From NCBI RefSeq assembly GCF_003726095.1, contig NZ_CP026031.1, positions 1,550,001-1,614,000 on the forward strand: a stretch of DNA of 64,000 nt, written 5' to 3'. How positions within the stretch are numbered: the first letter of the stretch is position 1; each line of letters begins with the position of its first letter. The notes below the pieces were generated by a model that searched no databases, was not told the DNA's origin, and saw only the letters and a program-made list of their open reading frames with translations. The DNA comes from Niallia circulans. GTDB lineage: Bacteria > Bacillota > Bacilli > Bacillales > Cytobacillaceae. Below, in pieces: positions 36,669 to 46,571 of this stretch. A program made the translations under genes and the position numbers.

Positions 36669-37967
36669 TTAATGTGTATATTGAAGTACAAAATTAATCA
36701 AAAATAATGAGGATATGAAATACAAAGGCAGTGAAACTTCTTTCGCTTTCCCTAATGCAATCTTTAAAATCGGGTAAAGAATAAACCCAATAGCCATGCC
36801 ATCTGCGATACTGTACGTAAACGGAATCATCGCAATAATAAAAAAGCTAGGAAAACTTTCACTTAAATCCTTTAAATCCAGATTTCGGATATTCTGCAGC
36901 ATTAACCCTCCAATAATGATTAAAATTGGTGCAATAGCACTGTCTGGGATTAATTTAATGACAGGAATAAAAAATGCTGAACAAATAAACAGAAAACCTG
37001 TCGTTACAGCGGTTAAGCCTGTTTTCCCACCAGCAGTCATACTTGCAGAGCTTTCCACAGTAGCTACCGTTGGACTTGTGCCAAATAAACTAGATAGAAA
37101 AACAGAAATAGAAGTAGCTCGAAAAGCTTTTTGAAATCGCTTAGGTTTGTTTATAAATTGAACATGATTATTGACCAATCCAATATTTTCAAACACAAGT
37201 ACCATTGTAAGAGAAAATACGGCAATCCAAAAAGGAATCGTTACAAGTTTATCAAAAGACAGATGGCCGAACACACTCCTGTATTCTTGAAGGTGAATCG
37301 ATTGGCTACTTCCTGCGTTTACATTGATCAGTCCAAACAGCCAAGCAATGAAAGTACCAACAATAATCGTAATCAGAAAGTTTCCCTTCACATTTCTTAA
37401 AAACAGAATAATACTTATTAAAAATGTGAGTACTGTTGCCAATACATGTAAATCATTAAAAGATCCTAAGGCAATAATTGAATTTGTTCCTCTTTCTACT
37501 ATCCCGCCTTTTTCCAAACCAATTAGCATTAAAAATAGACCTAATCCAACGCTAATCGATTCTTTTAACGAAACAGGAATAGAATCACTTACAATTCTAG
37601 CTAGTTTGGTAAAAGCCACAATCATAAAGAGAATTCCAGAAACAAACACTACTGCCAACGCTTCTTGCCAGGTTAGAGCCATTGAATTTACAATGGTATA
37701 AGAAAACAAAGCATTGATACCCATACCAGGTACAAGCAAAACGGGCACATTTCCATATAAGCCCATTAAAAAACAGCCAACAACGGATGTTAAAATGGTT
37801 GCAATGATTGCTGCTTCCAACGGAATACCTGCTTCTGCTAAGATTAAGGAGTTTACTACCACGATGTATACAACAGTAAAAAACCCAATAATCCCTGCAA
37901 GTACCTCTTGTTTAATGGATGTTTGACTTTCCTTTAGCTGAAAAAATGAAAAAATATAATCTTTCAT
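36669..37967 (-). CDS. NCS2/AzgA family purine permease
   Basis: A 432-residue transporter with about 12-14 hydrophobic segments, similar to the B. subtilis guanine/hypoxanthine permeases PbuG and PbuO. Family landmarks are VVNSLILAEAGIP near residue 35, VPGMGINALFSYT near residue 75, GTSPTVATVESSASMTAGGKTGL near residue 300, and IADGMAIGF. It would import hypoxanthine, guanine or adenine with protons. No purine riboswitch is visible upstream, unlike pbuG. The ribosome binding site (AGGTATATCTG) is weak. Confidence 0.9.
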   Translation of the reverse strand: MKDYIFSFFQLKESQTSIKQEVLAGIIGFFTVVYIVVVNSLILAEAGIPLEAAIIATILTSVVGCFLMGLYGNVPVLLVPGMGINALFSYTIVNSMALTWQEALAVVFVSGILFMIVAFTKLARIVSDSIPVSLKESISVGLGLFLMLIGLEKGGIVERGTNSIIALGSFNDLHVLATVLTFLISIILFLRNVKGNFLITIIVGTFIAWLFGLINVNAGSSQSIHLQEYRSVFGHLSFDKLVTIPFWIAVFSLTMVLVFENIGLVNNHVQFINKPKRFQKAFRATSISVFLSSLFGTSPTVATVESSASMTAGGKTGLTAVTTGFLFICSAFFIPVIKLIPDSAIAPILIIIGGLMLQNIRNLDLKDLSESFPSFFIIAMIPFTYSIADGMAIGFILYPILKIALGKAKEVSLPLYFISSLFLINFVLQYTH

Positions 37968-38233
37968 CAGATATACCTATTTAGTTGTATCCCTCTCCCT
38001 ACCCGCTTCCCTATAAATACAATATAAGCATGCCAATGATTGACATGACTTTTAGCATTCAATAAGGTAGCCACAAGAAATTATGATAGCAGATTACCAA
38101 TGTTTTGCCAATGTTTTTCAGGAGAAAATACTCATTTTTTCCTACTTTCCTTTTAGTGGTTTATTATTATTTAGTCAGTTTTCATTAAATCAGCTTATCA
38201 AAGGAAAACTTTCTATGCTCAACTCCCCCCATA

Positions 38234-39022
38234 TTAATGATTCGTATAGGCGAATAACTTTGTTAATATCGCATAGAGGTGAATAACCTCTTTATCAGAC
38301 GCGTGGTGATCAATTGTCAACAGCGGCAGATTAGGATCTTGAAAACGTTTTGCCCATTCTTTCGGCATCCAGCCCTTTCTTAACTGAGCTAATTTATGAC
38401 CATCTTCTTGCTCAAACTGGTACTCCATGTGACCAAAGGTTTTTTTCATTATGATTGTGTCTTCCCCATAAAGAAATTGGTTCACTAATCGTTTTTCGGT
38501 CTTTATTTCTAAAATTCTGCTGATTATTTTTTTATCCTTATTCTGTATATCTATTCTGTCTCTTTTTAAGGTAAAAACATATTGGAGATCCCCTTGCGTA
38601 TTATAAAAGCCGTACGATTTTGTATAAAATCGATCGAATAAGAATGGTAGATACCAACGAATGACTGAGAATTTTTCATCTTTTATTTCCCCTATCTCTT
38701 GTCCTTCTCTATCAAAAACAATCATTCTTAAGGATGGGGCAGGTAAAAAAGATAAAACTACCGTATTGGATTTTAAAATGGATCTTGCCTGTCCTACGGA
38801 GAAAAAATTATCCATTTTCTCTAAACGCTGTTTATGTAAATAAAATTGACAAAAGCAAATTACACTGTACATTGCAAATGGGACTAAAAGGTAAAGAAAA
38901 GTAATACTTGAATGATTCAATAAAAATATGCCTATAAAAAGGAATAGAGGAATACAACTAATTAAACTAGCGTTCAAGGAAGATATGGCTGTATATTTAT
39001 AGTATTTTTCAATATTCATCAT
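38234..39022 (-). CDS. Hypothetical membrane-anchored protein
   Basis: A 262-residue protein with two N-terminal hydrophobic segments (about 16-35 and 42-61) and a long C-terminal part rich in beta-type alternation (SLRMIVFDREGQEIGEI..., GFYNTQGDLQYVFTLKRD). That pattern is reminiscent of tubby/LURP-one-like barrels, but I cannot confirm the family. AAAGGAG precedes the ATG pair. The function is unknown. Confidence 0.7.
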   Translation of the reverse strand: MMNIEKYYKYTAISSLNASLISCIPLFLFIGIFLLNHSSITFLYLLVPFAMYSVICFCQFYLHKQRLEKMDNFFSVGQARSILKSNTVVLSFLPAPSLRMIVFDREGQEIGEIKDEKFSVIRWYLPFLFDRFYTKSYGFYNTQGDLQYVFTLKRDRIDIQNKDKKIISRILEIKTEKRLVNQFLYGEDTIIMKKTFGHMEYQFEQEDGHKLAQLRKGWMPKEWAKRFQDPNLPLLTIDHHASDKEVIHLYAILTKLFAYTNH

Positions 39023-39196
39023 GAAGACTCCTTTATATCCATTCTTGTAATGAAAGGTTAGCGCGGCTGTGCACTTATCTTTCTCATTCTTCTTATTCTA
39101 TTAATTTCTATTGAAATCTATGATTAATTAGAAGAAAAATTTTAAAAGAGTCTAATCTATTAGTAAGTATTGATTGTGGAAATATAAAAACCGAAA

Positions 39197-39268
39197 AATG
39201 ACAGCCTATTCGTTAAAAAGCGGGTCACCGAAATTGGTCGCTGATTTAAACGAATAGGCTGTCATTTT
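39197..39268. terminator. Bidirectional terminator with long stem
   Basis: An 18-base perfect inverted repeat (39197-39214 and 39249-39266, AATGACAGCCTATTCGTT) encloses an inner AGCG...CGCT stem. It follows the DUF4870 gene on the minus strand. Confidence 0.8.
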
Positions 39269-39294
39269 ATAAACAGTTAATGATCTAACAATGA

Positions 39295-39633
39295 TTATTT
39301 GATAAAACGAATCGTTAAAGGAATATGATAATCCTGGCCTTCATAAGCCTTAATGGCAGCGATAATTGTAAATACAAATGCCATGATTCCGATTATTGGT
39401 AAAATAATAAATCCTATTAAAAGAAACACAAGAATCCATGCTATAAAGGAATAAATGGCATAAGAAATTAAAAAGTTAAAATATTCTTTACCATGATAAT
39501 CCACAAAAGGCGAATCCTTTTTCACGAGCCAGATAACTAATGGCCCGATAAAAGTAGTAAAAAAACTAGACACATAAATCAACATCGCAAAAACTCTATC
39601 ATCATTTGATGATCTGTCTTTATTTAAATCCAT
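39295..39633 (-). CDS. DUF4870 domain membrane protein
   Basis: A 112-residue protein with three hydrophobic segments (about 15-38, 55-78, 82-103). It has the family blocks GPLVIWLVKKDSPFVDYHGKE and YFNFLISYAIYS. DUF4870 proteins are small membrane proteins related to the Tic20-like fold, with unknown function. GGAGG lies 7 bases before the ATG at 39633; a TTG five codons upstream falls inside that site. Confidence 0.9.
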   Translation of the reverse strand: MDLNKDRSSNDDRVFAMLIYVSSFFTTFIGPLVIWLVKKDSPFVDYHGKEYFNFLISYAIYSFIAWILVFLLIGFIILPIIGIMAFVFTIIAAIKAYEGQDYHIPLTIRFIK

Positions 39634-39906
39634 GAAAGAAACCTCCAACTAAAATAATAATTGCTATGTTATTATATACGATTATTTCATATAAATGTTT
39701 CATTTTGAAATAATTTATGTCCAATTAATTGGCGGAAGTTTTCATCCCTCTTTGTTATAGTGAAATAATTTACCTTTCTTTACATCATTTCATTAAAATT
39801 TTACAATTTGTTTGTATTTTCCTATTTTCAATTTCACCGAAATTTTGTATGATATAGAAAAGTAATTTGTTATCATGAGATAATAATTAAAGATGGGAAG
39901 GCAAAT

Positions 39907-40002
39907 GGTGCGCCACCGCTTTGGTTCTAGTGGGTTCGATTCCCACCCCGAAATTTTTTTTCAAATGGATTAAAAATTTCGAGGGTGGGCTTTTTCTTTT
40001 TC
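39907..40002 (+). promoter_or_regulatory. Unidentified attenuator-like leader before a GNAT gene
   Basis: Three hairpins follow each other: GGTG-CGC-CACC (39907-39917), GTGGG-TTCGATT-CCCAC (39930-39946, like a tRNA T-arm) and a long terminator whose arms are 39942-39958 and 39972-39989, followed by TTTTTCTTTTT. The CCCAC block belongs both to the second hairpin and the terminator, so the two folds exclude each other. This is the layout of a riboswitch or attenuator, but it matches no class I know. No complete tRNA can be built, because the matching 5' acceptor arm is missing. Confidence 0.6.
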
Positions 40003-40037
40003 ATGAATAAGTTCTGCCCTCAACTGGAGGGATTATT

Positions 40038-40595
40038 GTGTTAAAAAAAAGAGATCTTGAGGAATGTCAAGCGTTATATCCTTTAATGACGCACCCTGAT
40101 GTCTTCCCTTTCGTGCGTCAAAAAGCTTATTCATATGAAGAATACCTTTTTCTTACCAAGCAGACAATAGAAGCGGAAGAAAGAGGAGAACTTATCTCTA
40201 GAACGATATTAGATGAATGGCAAAATCCGATTGGTACCATTAATCTATATGATATAAACGAAAATATCGGTTTCCTCGGTACTTGGTTGGGAAAACCTTA
40301 TCATGGCATGGGATACAATCAAATAGCAAAAGAATTATTCTTTGCTGAAGCATTTTTTGAGCTGAATATTGAAAGTATATTAATGCGAATTAGAAGTAAT
40401 AATATCCGCTCACTAAAAGCGGCTGAAAAGCTTCCCTATGCGGTTTCAGCAAATGAAACAAGAAGTAATCTGTTACAAATTTTAAATACTTCTGGAATCC
40501 CTTATCAACTATTCGAAATTCCTAAAGATTTATTTACTCTATACACTTTACGTCAAAATACGGAAGAGACGACAAATGATTGTAGAGAGGCGTAA
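40038..40595 (+). CDS. GNAT family N-acetyltransferase
   Basis: A 185-residue RimJ/RimL-type acetyltransferase. The acetyl-CoA loop is KPYHGMGYNQIAKEL (about residues 95-109) and the C-terminal motif is NNIRSLKAAEKL. It begins with GTG, 7 bases after GGAGG. A terminator-containing leader precedes it, so expression is probably controlled by readthrough. The substrate is unknown. Confidence 0.85.
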   Translation: MLKKRDLEECQALYPLMTHPDVFPFVRQKAYSYEEYLFLTKQTIEAEERGELISRTILDEWQNPIGTINLYDINENIGFLGTWLGKPYHGMGYNQIAKELFFAEAFFELNIESILMRIRSNNIRSLKAAEKLPYAVSANETRSNLLQILNTSGIPYQLFEIPKDLFTLYTLRQNTEETTNDCREA

Positions 40596-40610
40596 TTTAG
40601 CTCCGATACT

Positions 40611-40660
40611 AAAATAAGATCAGTCGATAGAAAAATAACTATCACTGATCTTATTTTTAT
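40611..40660. terminator. Bidirectional terminator
   Basis: AAAATAAGATCAGT (40611-40624) and ACTGATCTTATTTT (40644-40657) form a 14-base stem between the GNAT gene and the convergent reductase gene. Confidence 0.85.
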
Positions 40661-40742
40661 TCTTCTATAATAATCTAACGAAAATTGGATGGAGAAATCC
40701 TCCATGTATTCATTCTCGCCTATGAATGAATATCATAGTAAA

Positions 40743-42386
40743 TTATCGCTTCTTTTTATAACTTTGATAATTCTTGTTTCCACCAGAAAGATTATAGATA
40801 TTCATAAATCCTAAATTACGTAGTACGTTTTGGGCAGCATTTCCGGTTACACCACTATTACAATAGGTAACAGTGAGTAAATTTGGATCTAGTTCCTTGC
40901 ATTTCTCTCGCAAATCACCCAAAGGGATATTAATAGCTGTATCCACACATGAAGCATTAAATTGTTTTGCAGAGCGTGTATCAATAACTTGAATAGCCTC
41001 TCTCTTTTCTATCTTTTCACTTAAATCTTTTGGCGTGATTAATTGATTTTTCTTCTCAATAGCATTCTGTAAAGCCATTCCAGTATACATAACAGGGTCT
41101 TTTGCCGTACTAAAAGGCGGGGCATATGCAAGATCAAGATGAAATAAATCTTCCGCTTTTGCTTTAAATGTAATGGCTGTAACAAAAACATCTATTCTTT
41201 TATCGACTCCTTCTTCCCCTACTATTTGTACACCTAAAATTCTACCTGTTTTGCGATCTGCAATTGCCTTAATGACTAATTGTTTACCACCCAAATACTC
41301 AGCTCTTACAGGCTTGATATTATGGAGAACTTCTATATCATAGCCTTCCTCCAATGCTTCCGTTTCGTTCATACCAGTTTGTCCAACAGCTAAGTCAAAA
41401 ACACGAAGAATAGCAGTTCCTAAAATGCCTCTATGTTCTAAAGCCCCCCCTGTTATAACATCACCGGCTATTCTTCCCATTTTATTTGCTGTGCTTCCTA
41501 ATGGCCGATATAATGATTTACCGGTAATGAGAGAATAGCTCTCTGCAACATCCCCTACCGCATATACATTAGGTAAGTTAGTTTGCATCCTATTATTTAC
41601 GGCAATAGCACCAGAATGTCCTATATTTACACCGATTGACTCTGCTAAGTGAACATTAGGCCTAACCCCTGTTGCTAAAATAACCAAATCTGTTTCTATA
41701 ACATTTCCTGATTTTGTTCTTATTTCGTTAGTAGTTATTTCACTAACTTCCTCATTCAAAAGAAGGTTAATCCCTTTTTTTACTAGATGTTCTTCTACAT
41801 ATGTAACAATATCTTGATCCATATGTGATAATATGTGATTACTGCGTTGCACTAATGTAACCTCTAACCCTCTGTTTGTTAGCTGTTCAGCCATCTCTAA
41901 ACCAATATACCCTGCACCTATAATTGCAGCTCTTCTTGGCTCCTTCTTTTTTATAAACCTGTCAATAGCACTTGTATCTTGAATGGTTCGAATGTGGAAA
42001 ACATGGTCTTTTTCTACCCCCTCAATTGGTGGCGTTAAAGGTGATGCTCCTGTTGCAAATACTAATACATCATAAATATCCTCTATCACTTCATCTGTAT
42101 CCAAGTTTTTCACTTGGATCTTTCTACGATTTACATCGATAGCGATAACCTCATGCCTGACAAAAATATCTACATTATATCTTTTCTTAAACCAAGCTGG
42201 ATTTCTCGGTGTTAAACTTTCTATTTCATCAACTTCTCTGCCTAAGAAATAAGGAATCCCACAACCGGAGTAAGAAATGTCATAATCGGCATTATAAAGT
42301 GTGATTTCTGCCTGCTCGTCATTTCTCCGTGCTTTTGCCGCTACTGATGTACCTGCCGCTACTGATCCTATGATAACAATTTTCAT
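40743..42386 (-). CDS. cdr: CoA-disulfide reductase with C-terminal rhodanese domain
   Basis: A flavoprotein that reduces CoA disulfide or CoA persulfide with NAD(P)H, fused to a sulfurtransferase. The 547-residue protein starts IVIIGSVAAGTSVAAKARR (FAD site), then has the single redox Cys in SYSGCGIPYF near residue 42, the NAD motif AAIIGAGYIGLEMAEQL, and a rhodanese domain from ~455 with active Cys in VTYCNSGVTG. This is the CoADR-RHD type of Bacillus anthracis. Its start at 42386 follows GGAGGGTGATC. It is the last gene of an arsR-arsB operon, suggesting a thiol-maintenance role during metalloid stress. Confidence 0.93.
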   Translation of the reverse strand: MKIVIIGSVAAGTSVAAKARRNDEQAEITLYNADYDISYSGCGIPYFLGREVDEIESLTPRNPAWFKKRYNVDIFVRHEVIAIDVNRRKIQVKNLDTDEVIEDIYDVLVFATGASPLTPPIEGVEKDHVFHIRTIQDTSAIDRFIKKKEPRRAAIIGAGYIGLEMAEQLTNRGLEVTLVQRSNHILSHMDQDIVTYVEEHLVKKGINLLLNEEVSEITTNEIRTKSGNVIETDLVILATGVRPNVHLAESIGVNIGHSGAIAVNNRMQTNLPNVYAVGDVAESYSLITGKSLYRPLGSTANKMGRIAGDVITGGALEHRGILGTAILRVFDLAVGQTGMNETEALEEGYDIEVLHNIKPVRAEYLGGKQLVIKAIADRKTGRILGVQIVGEEGVDKRIDVFVTAITFKAKAEDLFHLDLAYAPPFSTAKDPVMYTGMALQNAIEKKNQLITPKDLSEKIEKREAIQVIDTRSAKQFNASCVDTAINIPLGDLREKCKELDPNLLTVTYCNSGVTGNAAQNVLRNLGFMNIYNLSGGNKNYQSYKKKR

Positions 42387-42468
42387 GATCACCCTCCTAA
42401 AAATAATAGTGTATTTTATGATTTATCTTTGCCAGTACTGTTCCCATAAACGATTTTTCTTATGTCTA

Positions 42469-43767
42469 TTAAGAAATGATCGATAGCCATAAGTATAAAC
42501 CAATTAATGTAATCAAAAGGGTTGGAATGGTTAAAATAATTCCCGTCTTAAAGTAAGTTCCCCATGAAATCTTGACCCCTTTTTGCGACAATACATGAAG
42601 CCATAATAAAGTTGCTAATGAACCTATAGGCGTGATTTTTGGTCCTAAATCAGAGCCGATAATATTAGCATAAATTAAGCCTTCTTTTATTACTCCTGTT
42701 GCATTTGTATCCGCTATAGCTAAAGCATCAATCAAAACAGTAGGCATATTATTCATAATAGAAGAAATAACAGCTGCAATAAATCCCATACCGATTGTCG
42801 CAATCAACAAGCCTTGGTCGGCAGCTACTTGAATAAGACTTGATAACAAGCCTGTTAACCCTACATTACGTAGTCCGTAAATGACTACATACATTCCGAT
42901 CGAAAAGAAAACAATTGACCATGGAGCTCCCTTTATTACATTTCTGATAGATACTGCTTTGCTTCGTCTTGCAAAAATAAGAAATACAAGAGCAATGCCG
43001 CCAACAACAGCGGATACCGGAATCGCCAGAACTTCACTGCCTAAATATCCAATTAGAAGAAAGGCTAAGATTATCCAGGAAATCCGGAACATTTGTCGAT
43101 CCTTAATAGCTTCTGCTGGCAACCTTAGATGGTTTAAATCATATATTTTAGGAATTCTCTTATGGAAGTAGAGATATAGAACAAGCATACTTGCCAATAA
43201 AGAAAATAGATTTGGTATAATCATTCTAGAAACATATTCAACAAATCCAATTCCAAAAAAATCAGCAGAAACAATATTTACTAAATTACTGACGACTAGG
43301 GGTAAGGACGTGGTATCCGCAATAAAACCACTTGCCATAATAAATGGAAGAACCATTCTTTCTTCTAACTTTAATGCTCGAACCATCGACAGCACAATCG
43401 GTGTTAAAATAAGCGCTGCACCATCGTTTGCGAATAATGCTGCCACAAGAGCACCTAAAAGGGAAACATAGAAAAACATTTTTAGCCCGCTTCCATTGGC
43501 CATTCGAGCCATATGTAGTGCTGCCCATTCAAAAAAACCTATTTCGTCTAAAATAAGGGAGATGATGATAATGGCGATGAATGCAAGTGTTGCATTCCAA
43601 ACAATTCCAGTCACATCTGCAACATCATGAAAATCTACTACCCCGACTAATAAAGCTAATATCGCTCCCCCGCAAGCAGACCAACCAATAGAAAGGTTTT
43701 TGGGCTGCCAAATCACAAAAGTTAATGTTAATAAAAAAATAATAATTGCTAAAAATGTGTGTAGCAA
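42469..43767 (-). CDS. arsB: ArsB-type arsenite/antimonite efflux protein
   Basis: A 432-residue membrane transporter with ~12 hydrophobic segments from the ArsB/NhaD superfamily. Family signatures are [16 protein letters not shown] near residue 115, [15 protein letters not shown] near residue 310 and [21 protein letters not shown] near residue 350. It would export As(III)/Sb(III) using the proton gradient. It starts with TTG after GGAGG. It is 16 bases downstream of an ArsR-family regulator. No arsC or arsA is in the window. Confidence 0.92.
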   Translation of the reverse strand: MLHTFLAIIIFLLTLTFVIWQPKNLSIGWSACGGAILALLVGVVDFHDVADVTGIVWNATLAFIAIIIISLILDEIGFFEWAALHMARMANGSGLKMFFYVSLLGALVAALFANDGAALILTPIVLSMVRALKLEERMVLPFIMASGFIADTTSLPLVVSNLVNIVSADFFGIGFVEYVSRMIIPNLFSLLASMLVLYLYFHKRIPKIYDLNHLRLPAEAIKDRQMFRISWIILAFLLIGYLGSEVLAIPVSAVVGGIALVFLIFARRSKAVSIRNVIKGAPWSIVFFSIGMYVVIYGLRNVGLTGLLSSLIQVAADQGLLIATIGMGFIAAVISSIMNNMPTVLIDALAIADTNATGVIKEGLIYANIIGSDLGPKITPIGSLATLLWLHVLSQKGVKISWGTYFKTGIILTIPTLLITLIGLYLWLSIIS

Positions 43768-43783
43768 ATCAAGACTACCTCCA

Positions 43784-44143
43784 TTAGTTACATAATATTT
43801 TAATGCCTTTTTCTTTTAACCTTGTCATTTTTCCATGCTGACTTGGTATATGCTGTAAAAGTTCATTTATCAATCCATCATATTGACTTGCTTTATTTAA
43901 TGAATAGAAGACCCATTGACCTTTCTTCTGTTCTTTAACAATCCCTAAGTCCCTCATTTTACGTAGATGCTGGCTGATAGCTGGCTGCGACATATTATAT
44001 ATTTCTACCAATTCGCATACACAGCATGCTTGTTCAGACAACAAACTAACAATTGATAACCTTGTCTTATCTCCAAGCAGTTTTAACACATCTGCTGACT
44101 CTTTTAAAGATAATACATTTAAAGATTGGTCTTTGTTACTCAT
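43784..44143 (-). CDS. arsR: ArsR/SmtB-family metalloregulator
   Basis: A 119-residue winged helix repressor. The helix-turn-helix is [21 protein letters not shown], and the ACCVCEL Cys cluster at the alpha-3 position resembles the ELCVCDL As(III) site of classic ArsR. It should release DNA on binding As(III) or a related thiophilic ion. The ATG at 44143 follows GGGTGG. A 24-base palindrome 24 bases upstream overlaps the predicted -10, so it is autoregulated together with arsB and cdr. Confidence 0.92.
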   Translation of the reverse strand: MSNKDQSLNVLSLKESADVLKLLGDKTRLSIVSLLSEQACCVCELVEIYNMSQPAISQHLRKMRDLGIVKEQKKGQWVFYSLNKASQYDGLINELLQHIPSQHGKMTRLKEKGIKILCN

Positions 44144-44167
44144 TTTATCCACCCTCATTTATGTATT

Positions 44168-44191
44168 ATAAATAAGCATATGCTTATTTAT
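44168..44191. promoter_or_regulatory. 24-base perfect palindrome, arsR operator
   Basis: The palindrome reads ATAAATAAGCAT and its exact complement, matching the ATA...CATATG style of ArsR/SmtB operators. A minus-strand TATAAT (44165-44170) overlaps its edge, so a bound repressor would block the promoter. The remaining bases up to 44459 hold no other visible feature. Confidence 0.8.
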
Positions 44192-44459
44192 TTATGAATC
44201 AGGTAACAAAAAACATATAGGTACTTAAAAGTATTTGCTATCCCATTATCTACACCAATTGAATAGAAAAAAGCGGTGCTACCCTTTCATATTTTTAACT
44301 TTCATGATAAGGGGAATACTAATACTTTGCAAGTAAAAAATGAATGCGATTCCTCTTCCTATTTGCGAACAATTTAGAAGTTTTCGTTTTTTTCTCTCCT
44401 TCAATCTCCTTATCTATGATATAATACGAAACGTTATTGTTAAGAAAGAGGACAAGCAG

Positions 44460-45824
44460 ATGAAACAAACATATTCTATAAAACAAAAGCTTTCTCAAAT
44501 GATTATTATTTTATTTCCTGTATTGGTTACGCAGGTTGGTATTTTTGCATTAAGTTTTTTTGATACGACGATGTCTGGACATTATAGTCCTGTTGATTTA
44601 GCCGGAGTAGCAGTCGGCAGCTCCTTGTGGACGCCAATATATACAGGACTTAGTGGTATATTGCTGGCTTTACCTCCAATTGTCTCCCAATTAATGGGGA
44701 AAAATGAGCAAAAAGGCGTATCTTTTTCTGTTATCCAAGCAGCATACTTATCTTTTACTATGGCTATCGCCTTATTAATTATTGGTTATTTCTGTTTAGA
44801 TTCAATTCTTGCAAATCTCGGCTTAGAACAGGATGTCTATAGAGTCGCATATCATTACTTAATCGCATTGAGTACCGGAATTATACCTATTTTTCTATAC
44901 TTTGTACTGCGTTCTTTTATTGATTCTCTTGGCCAGACGCAAATTTCCATGTTTATAACGTTAATTGCAATACCGATTAATATTCTCTTAAATTATGCAC
45001 TGATCAATGGTATTTGGATTTTTCCTGAATTAGGTGGAGTGGGCACTGGGTATGCAACAAGTATTACTTATTGGGTTATGCTCTTTATTGCGGTTTATAT
45101 CGTTCATAAAAAACACCCTTTTGTAGCTTTTCAGTTATTTAGCCACTTTCCGACTATATCATGGAGTAAATGGAAAGAGATATTGACAATTGGCGTCCCG
45201 ATTGGTTTTTCTGTATTCTTTGAAACAAGTATTTTTAGTGCAGTAACGATTTTAATGAGCAATTATGATACAAATACAATTGCTGCCCACCAATCAGCAA
45301 TTAATTTTGCATCTCTTTTGTATATGGTTCCCCTCAGTATTTCTACCGCATTAACCATTCTAGTTGGTTATGAAGTAGGAGCTAGACGTATGAAAGATGC
45401 CAAAACATATAGCTGGTTAGGTGTTGGGCTTGCTATAAGCATCGCATTTATAAGTGGAATGATTCTTTTGACGTTTCGAACTAACATTGCTGGTATTTAT
45501 ACAAATGACTGGGAGGTTCTCCAATTAACAGCCCACTTTCTTATTTACGCGATATTCTTTCAACTATCTGATGCAATTCAAGCACCAATCCAAGGAGCTT
45601 TGCGAGGGTATAAAGATGTAAATGTTACCCTTCTCATGAGTTTTCTATCATATTGGGTGATAGGTCTACCTAGCGGATATCTTCTTGCTGCCTACACTAA
45701 CTTAGGACCCTTCGGCTATTGGATTGGTCTCATTATCGGCCTTGCAACCGGTGCAATTTTCTTAACAAGCCGACTATTTAAAATTCAAAAACACAAATTT
45801 AGTGATAAACAATACGGAAATTAA
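44460..45824 (+). CDS. MATE family efflux transporter
   Basis: A 454-residue multidrug exporter with 12 hydrophobic segments in two halves. The start QTYSIKQKLSQMIIILFPVLVTQ, the FFDTTMSGHYSPVDLAGVAVGSSLW block near residue 36, the middle MSNYDTNTIAAHQSAINFASLLYM block and the IQGALRGYKD motif near the end are NorM-type. It would export cationic drugs with Na+ or H+. AAAGAGG precedes the ATG at 44460. It is divergent from the arsR operon but separated by ~270 bases. Confidence 0.93.
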   Translation: MKQTYSIKQKLSQMIIILFPVLVTQVGIFALSFFDTTMSGHYSPVDLAGVAVGSSLWTPIYTGLSGILLALPPIVSQLMGKNEQKGVSFSVIQAAYLSFTMAIALLIIGYFCLDSILANLGLEQDVYRVAYHYLIALSTGIIPIFLYFVLRSFIDSLGQTQISMFITLIAIPINILLNYALINGIWIFPELGGVGTGYATSITYWVMLFIAVYIVHKKHPFVAFQLFSHFPTISWSKWKEILTIGVPIGFSVFFETSIFSAVTILMSNYDTNTIAAHQSAINFASLLYMVPLSISTALTILVGYEVGARRMKDAKTYSWLGVGLAISIAFISGMILLTFRTNIAGIYTNDWEVLQLTAHFLIYAIFFQLSDAIQAPIQGALRGYKDVNVTLLMSFLSYWVIGLPSGYLLAAYTNLGPFGYWIGLIIGLATGAIFLTSRLFKIQKHKFSDKQYGN

Positions 45825-45828
45825 CACC

Positions 45829-46006
45829 GGGGCTGAGACAAAACTAAAAAGAATATGCTTAAAGCTGAATAATCATTTGTTGAATTAGACGAATGATAAA
45901 TAAAATCTATTTTTGTTTCTCGCCCCATTTTATAAGATTAGTGAAATGGAGTGGAAGACACTCGACTCCTGCGGGAAATAGAGGAAAGGCTGAGACCCCG
46001 CAGCGC
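45829..46006. repeat. Left part of dispersed repeat interrupted by IS
   Basis: The element begins with GGGGCTGAGACAAAA, which pairs with TTTTTGTTTCTCGCCCC ~80 bases on. It continues with GAAATGGAGTGGAAGACACT, CGACTCCTGCGGGAA and GGCTGAGACCCCGCAG. A related sequence lies at 60415-60560. The element continues after the IS at 47442. Confidence 0.75.
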
Positions 46007-46061
46007 TGAACTGCACCCCAATTGTTAGACACTATCTACAATAATTGGAGGTGCAGTTTTT

Positions 46062-46571
46062 TTGTCCAAATTTACTGCGGAAATGAAGCTACAAGCCGTA
46101 ACTCGCTATTTAAGCGGAAAAGAAAGTTACAGAGAAATTGGAAAATCAATTGGAATAGATCACAAATCGATTGTTAAATGGGTAAGACAATACAACTACA
46201 ATGGTGCAGAGGCATTGATGAAACGTTGTACAAGTTATACACAAATGTTTAAACTAGAAGTACTACAATATATGACTGAAAATGGTACTTCTCTATGTGA
46301 AACGGCAGCTATTTTTAATATCCCAGCGCATTCCACTCTAGCTGTTTGGAAAAGAAAGTTTGAAACACAAGGGATAGAGGCCCTTCAGTCACAGGAACAG
46401 GGGCGTCTATCCATGAAAAAAGATTCAAATAAACAAAGTTCTACTGATCGTTCTTTTGAAGCACTAGAAGATCGAATAAAACAACTGGAAATGGAAAATG
46501 AGTATTTAAAAAAGTTGAATGCCTTAGTTCAAAACAAGGAAAAATCACCAAACAAGACAAAGCACAAGTAG
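46062..46571 (+). CDS. IS3-family transposase OrfA
   Basis: A 169-residue protein with two helix-turn-helix units (KFTAEMKLQAVTRYLSG...REIGKSIGIDHKSIVKWVRQY and a second one to ~residue 100) and a C-terminal leucine-zipper helix (EALEDRIKQLEMENEYLKKL). It binds the IS ends. It starts with TTG after TTGGAGG. A slippery heptamer A-AAA-AAG at 46508-46514, in the correct frame, should allow -1 frameshifting into orfB to make the fused transposase. Confidence 0.92.
   Translation: MSKFTAEMKLQAVTRYLSGKESYREIGKSIGIDHKSIVKWVRQYNYNGAEALMKRCTSYTQMFKLEVLQYMTENGTSLCETAAIFNIPAHSTLAVWKRKFETQGIEALQSQEQGRLSMKKDSNKQSSTDRSFEALEDRIKQLEMENEYLKKLNALVQNKEKSPNKTKHK

Noticed and set aside
36669..38060. Purine riboswitch before the NCS2 permease
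   Set aside because: I looked for the conserved purine aptamer loops upstream on the minus strand and did not find them.
39901..39960. A tRNA gene
   Set aside because: Only the T-arm-like part fits. A 5' acceptor arm, D-arm and anticodon arm cannot be placed and there is no CCA end.
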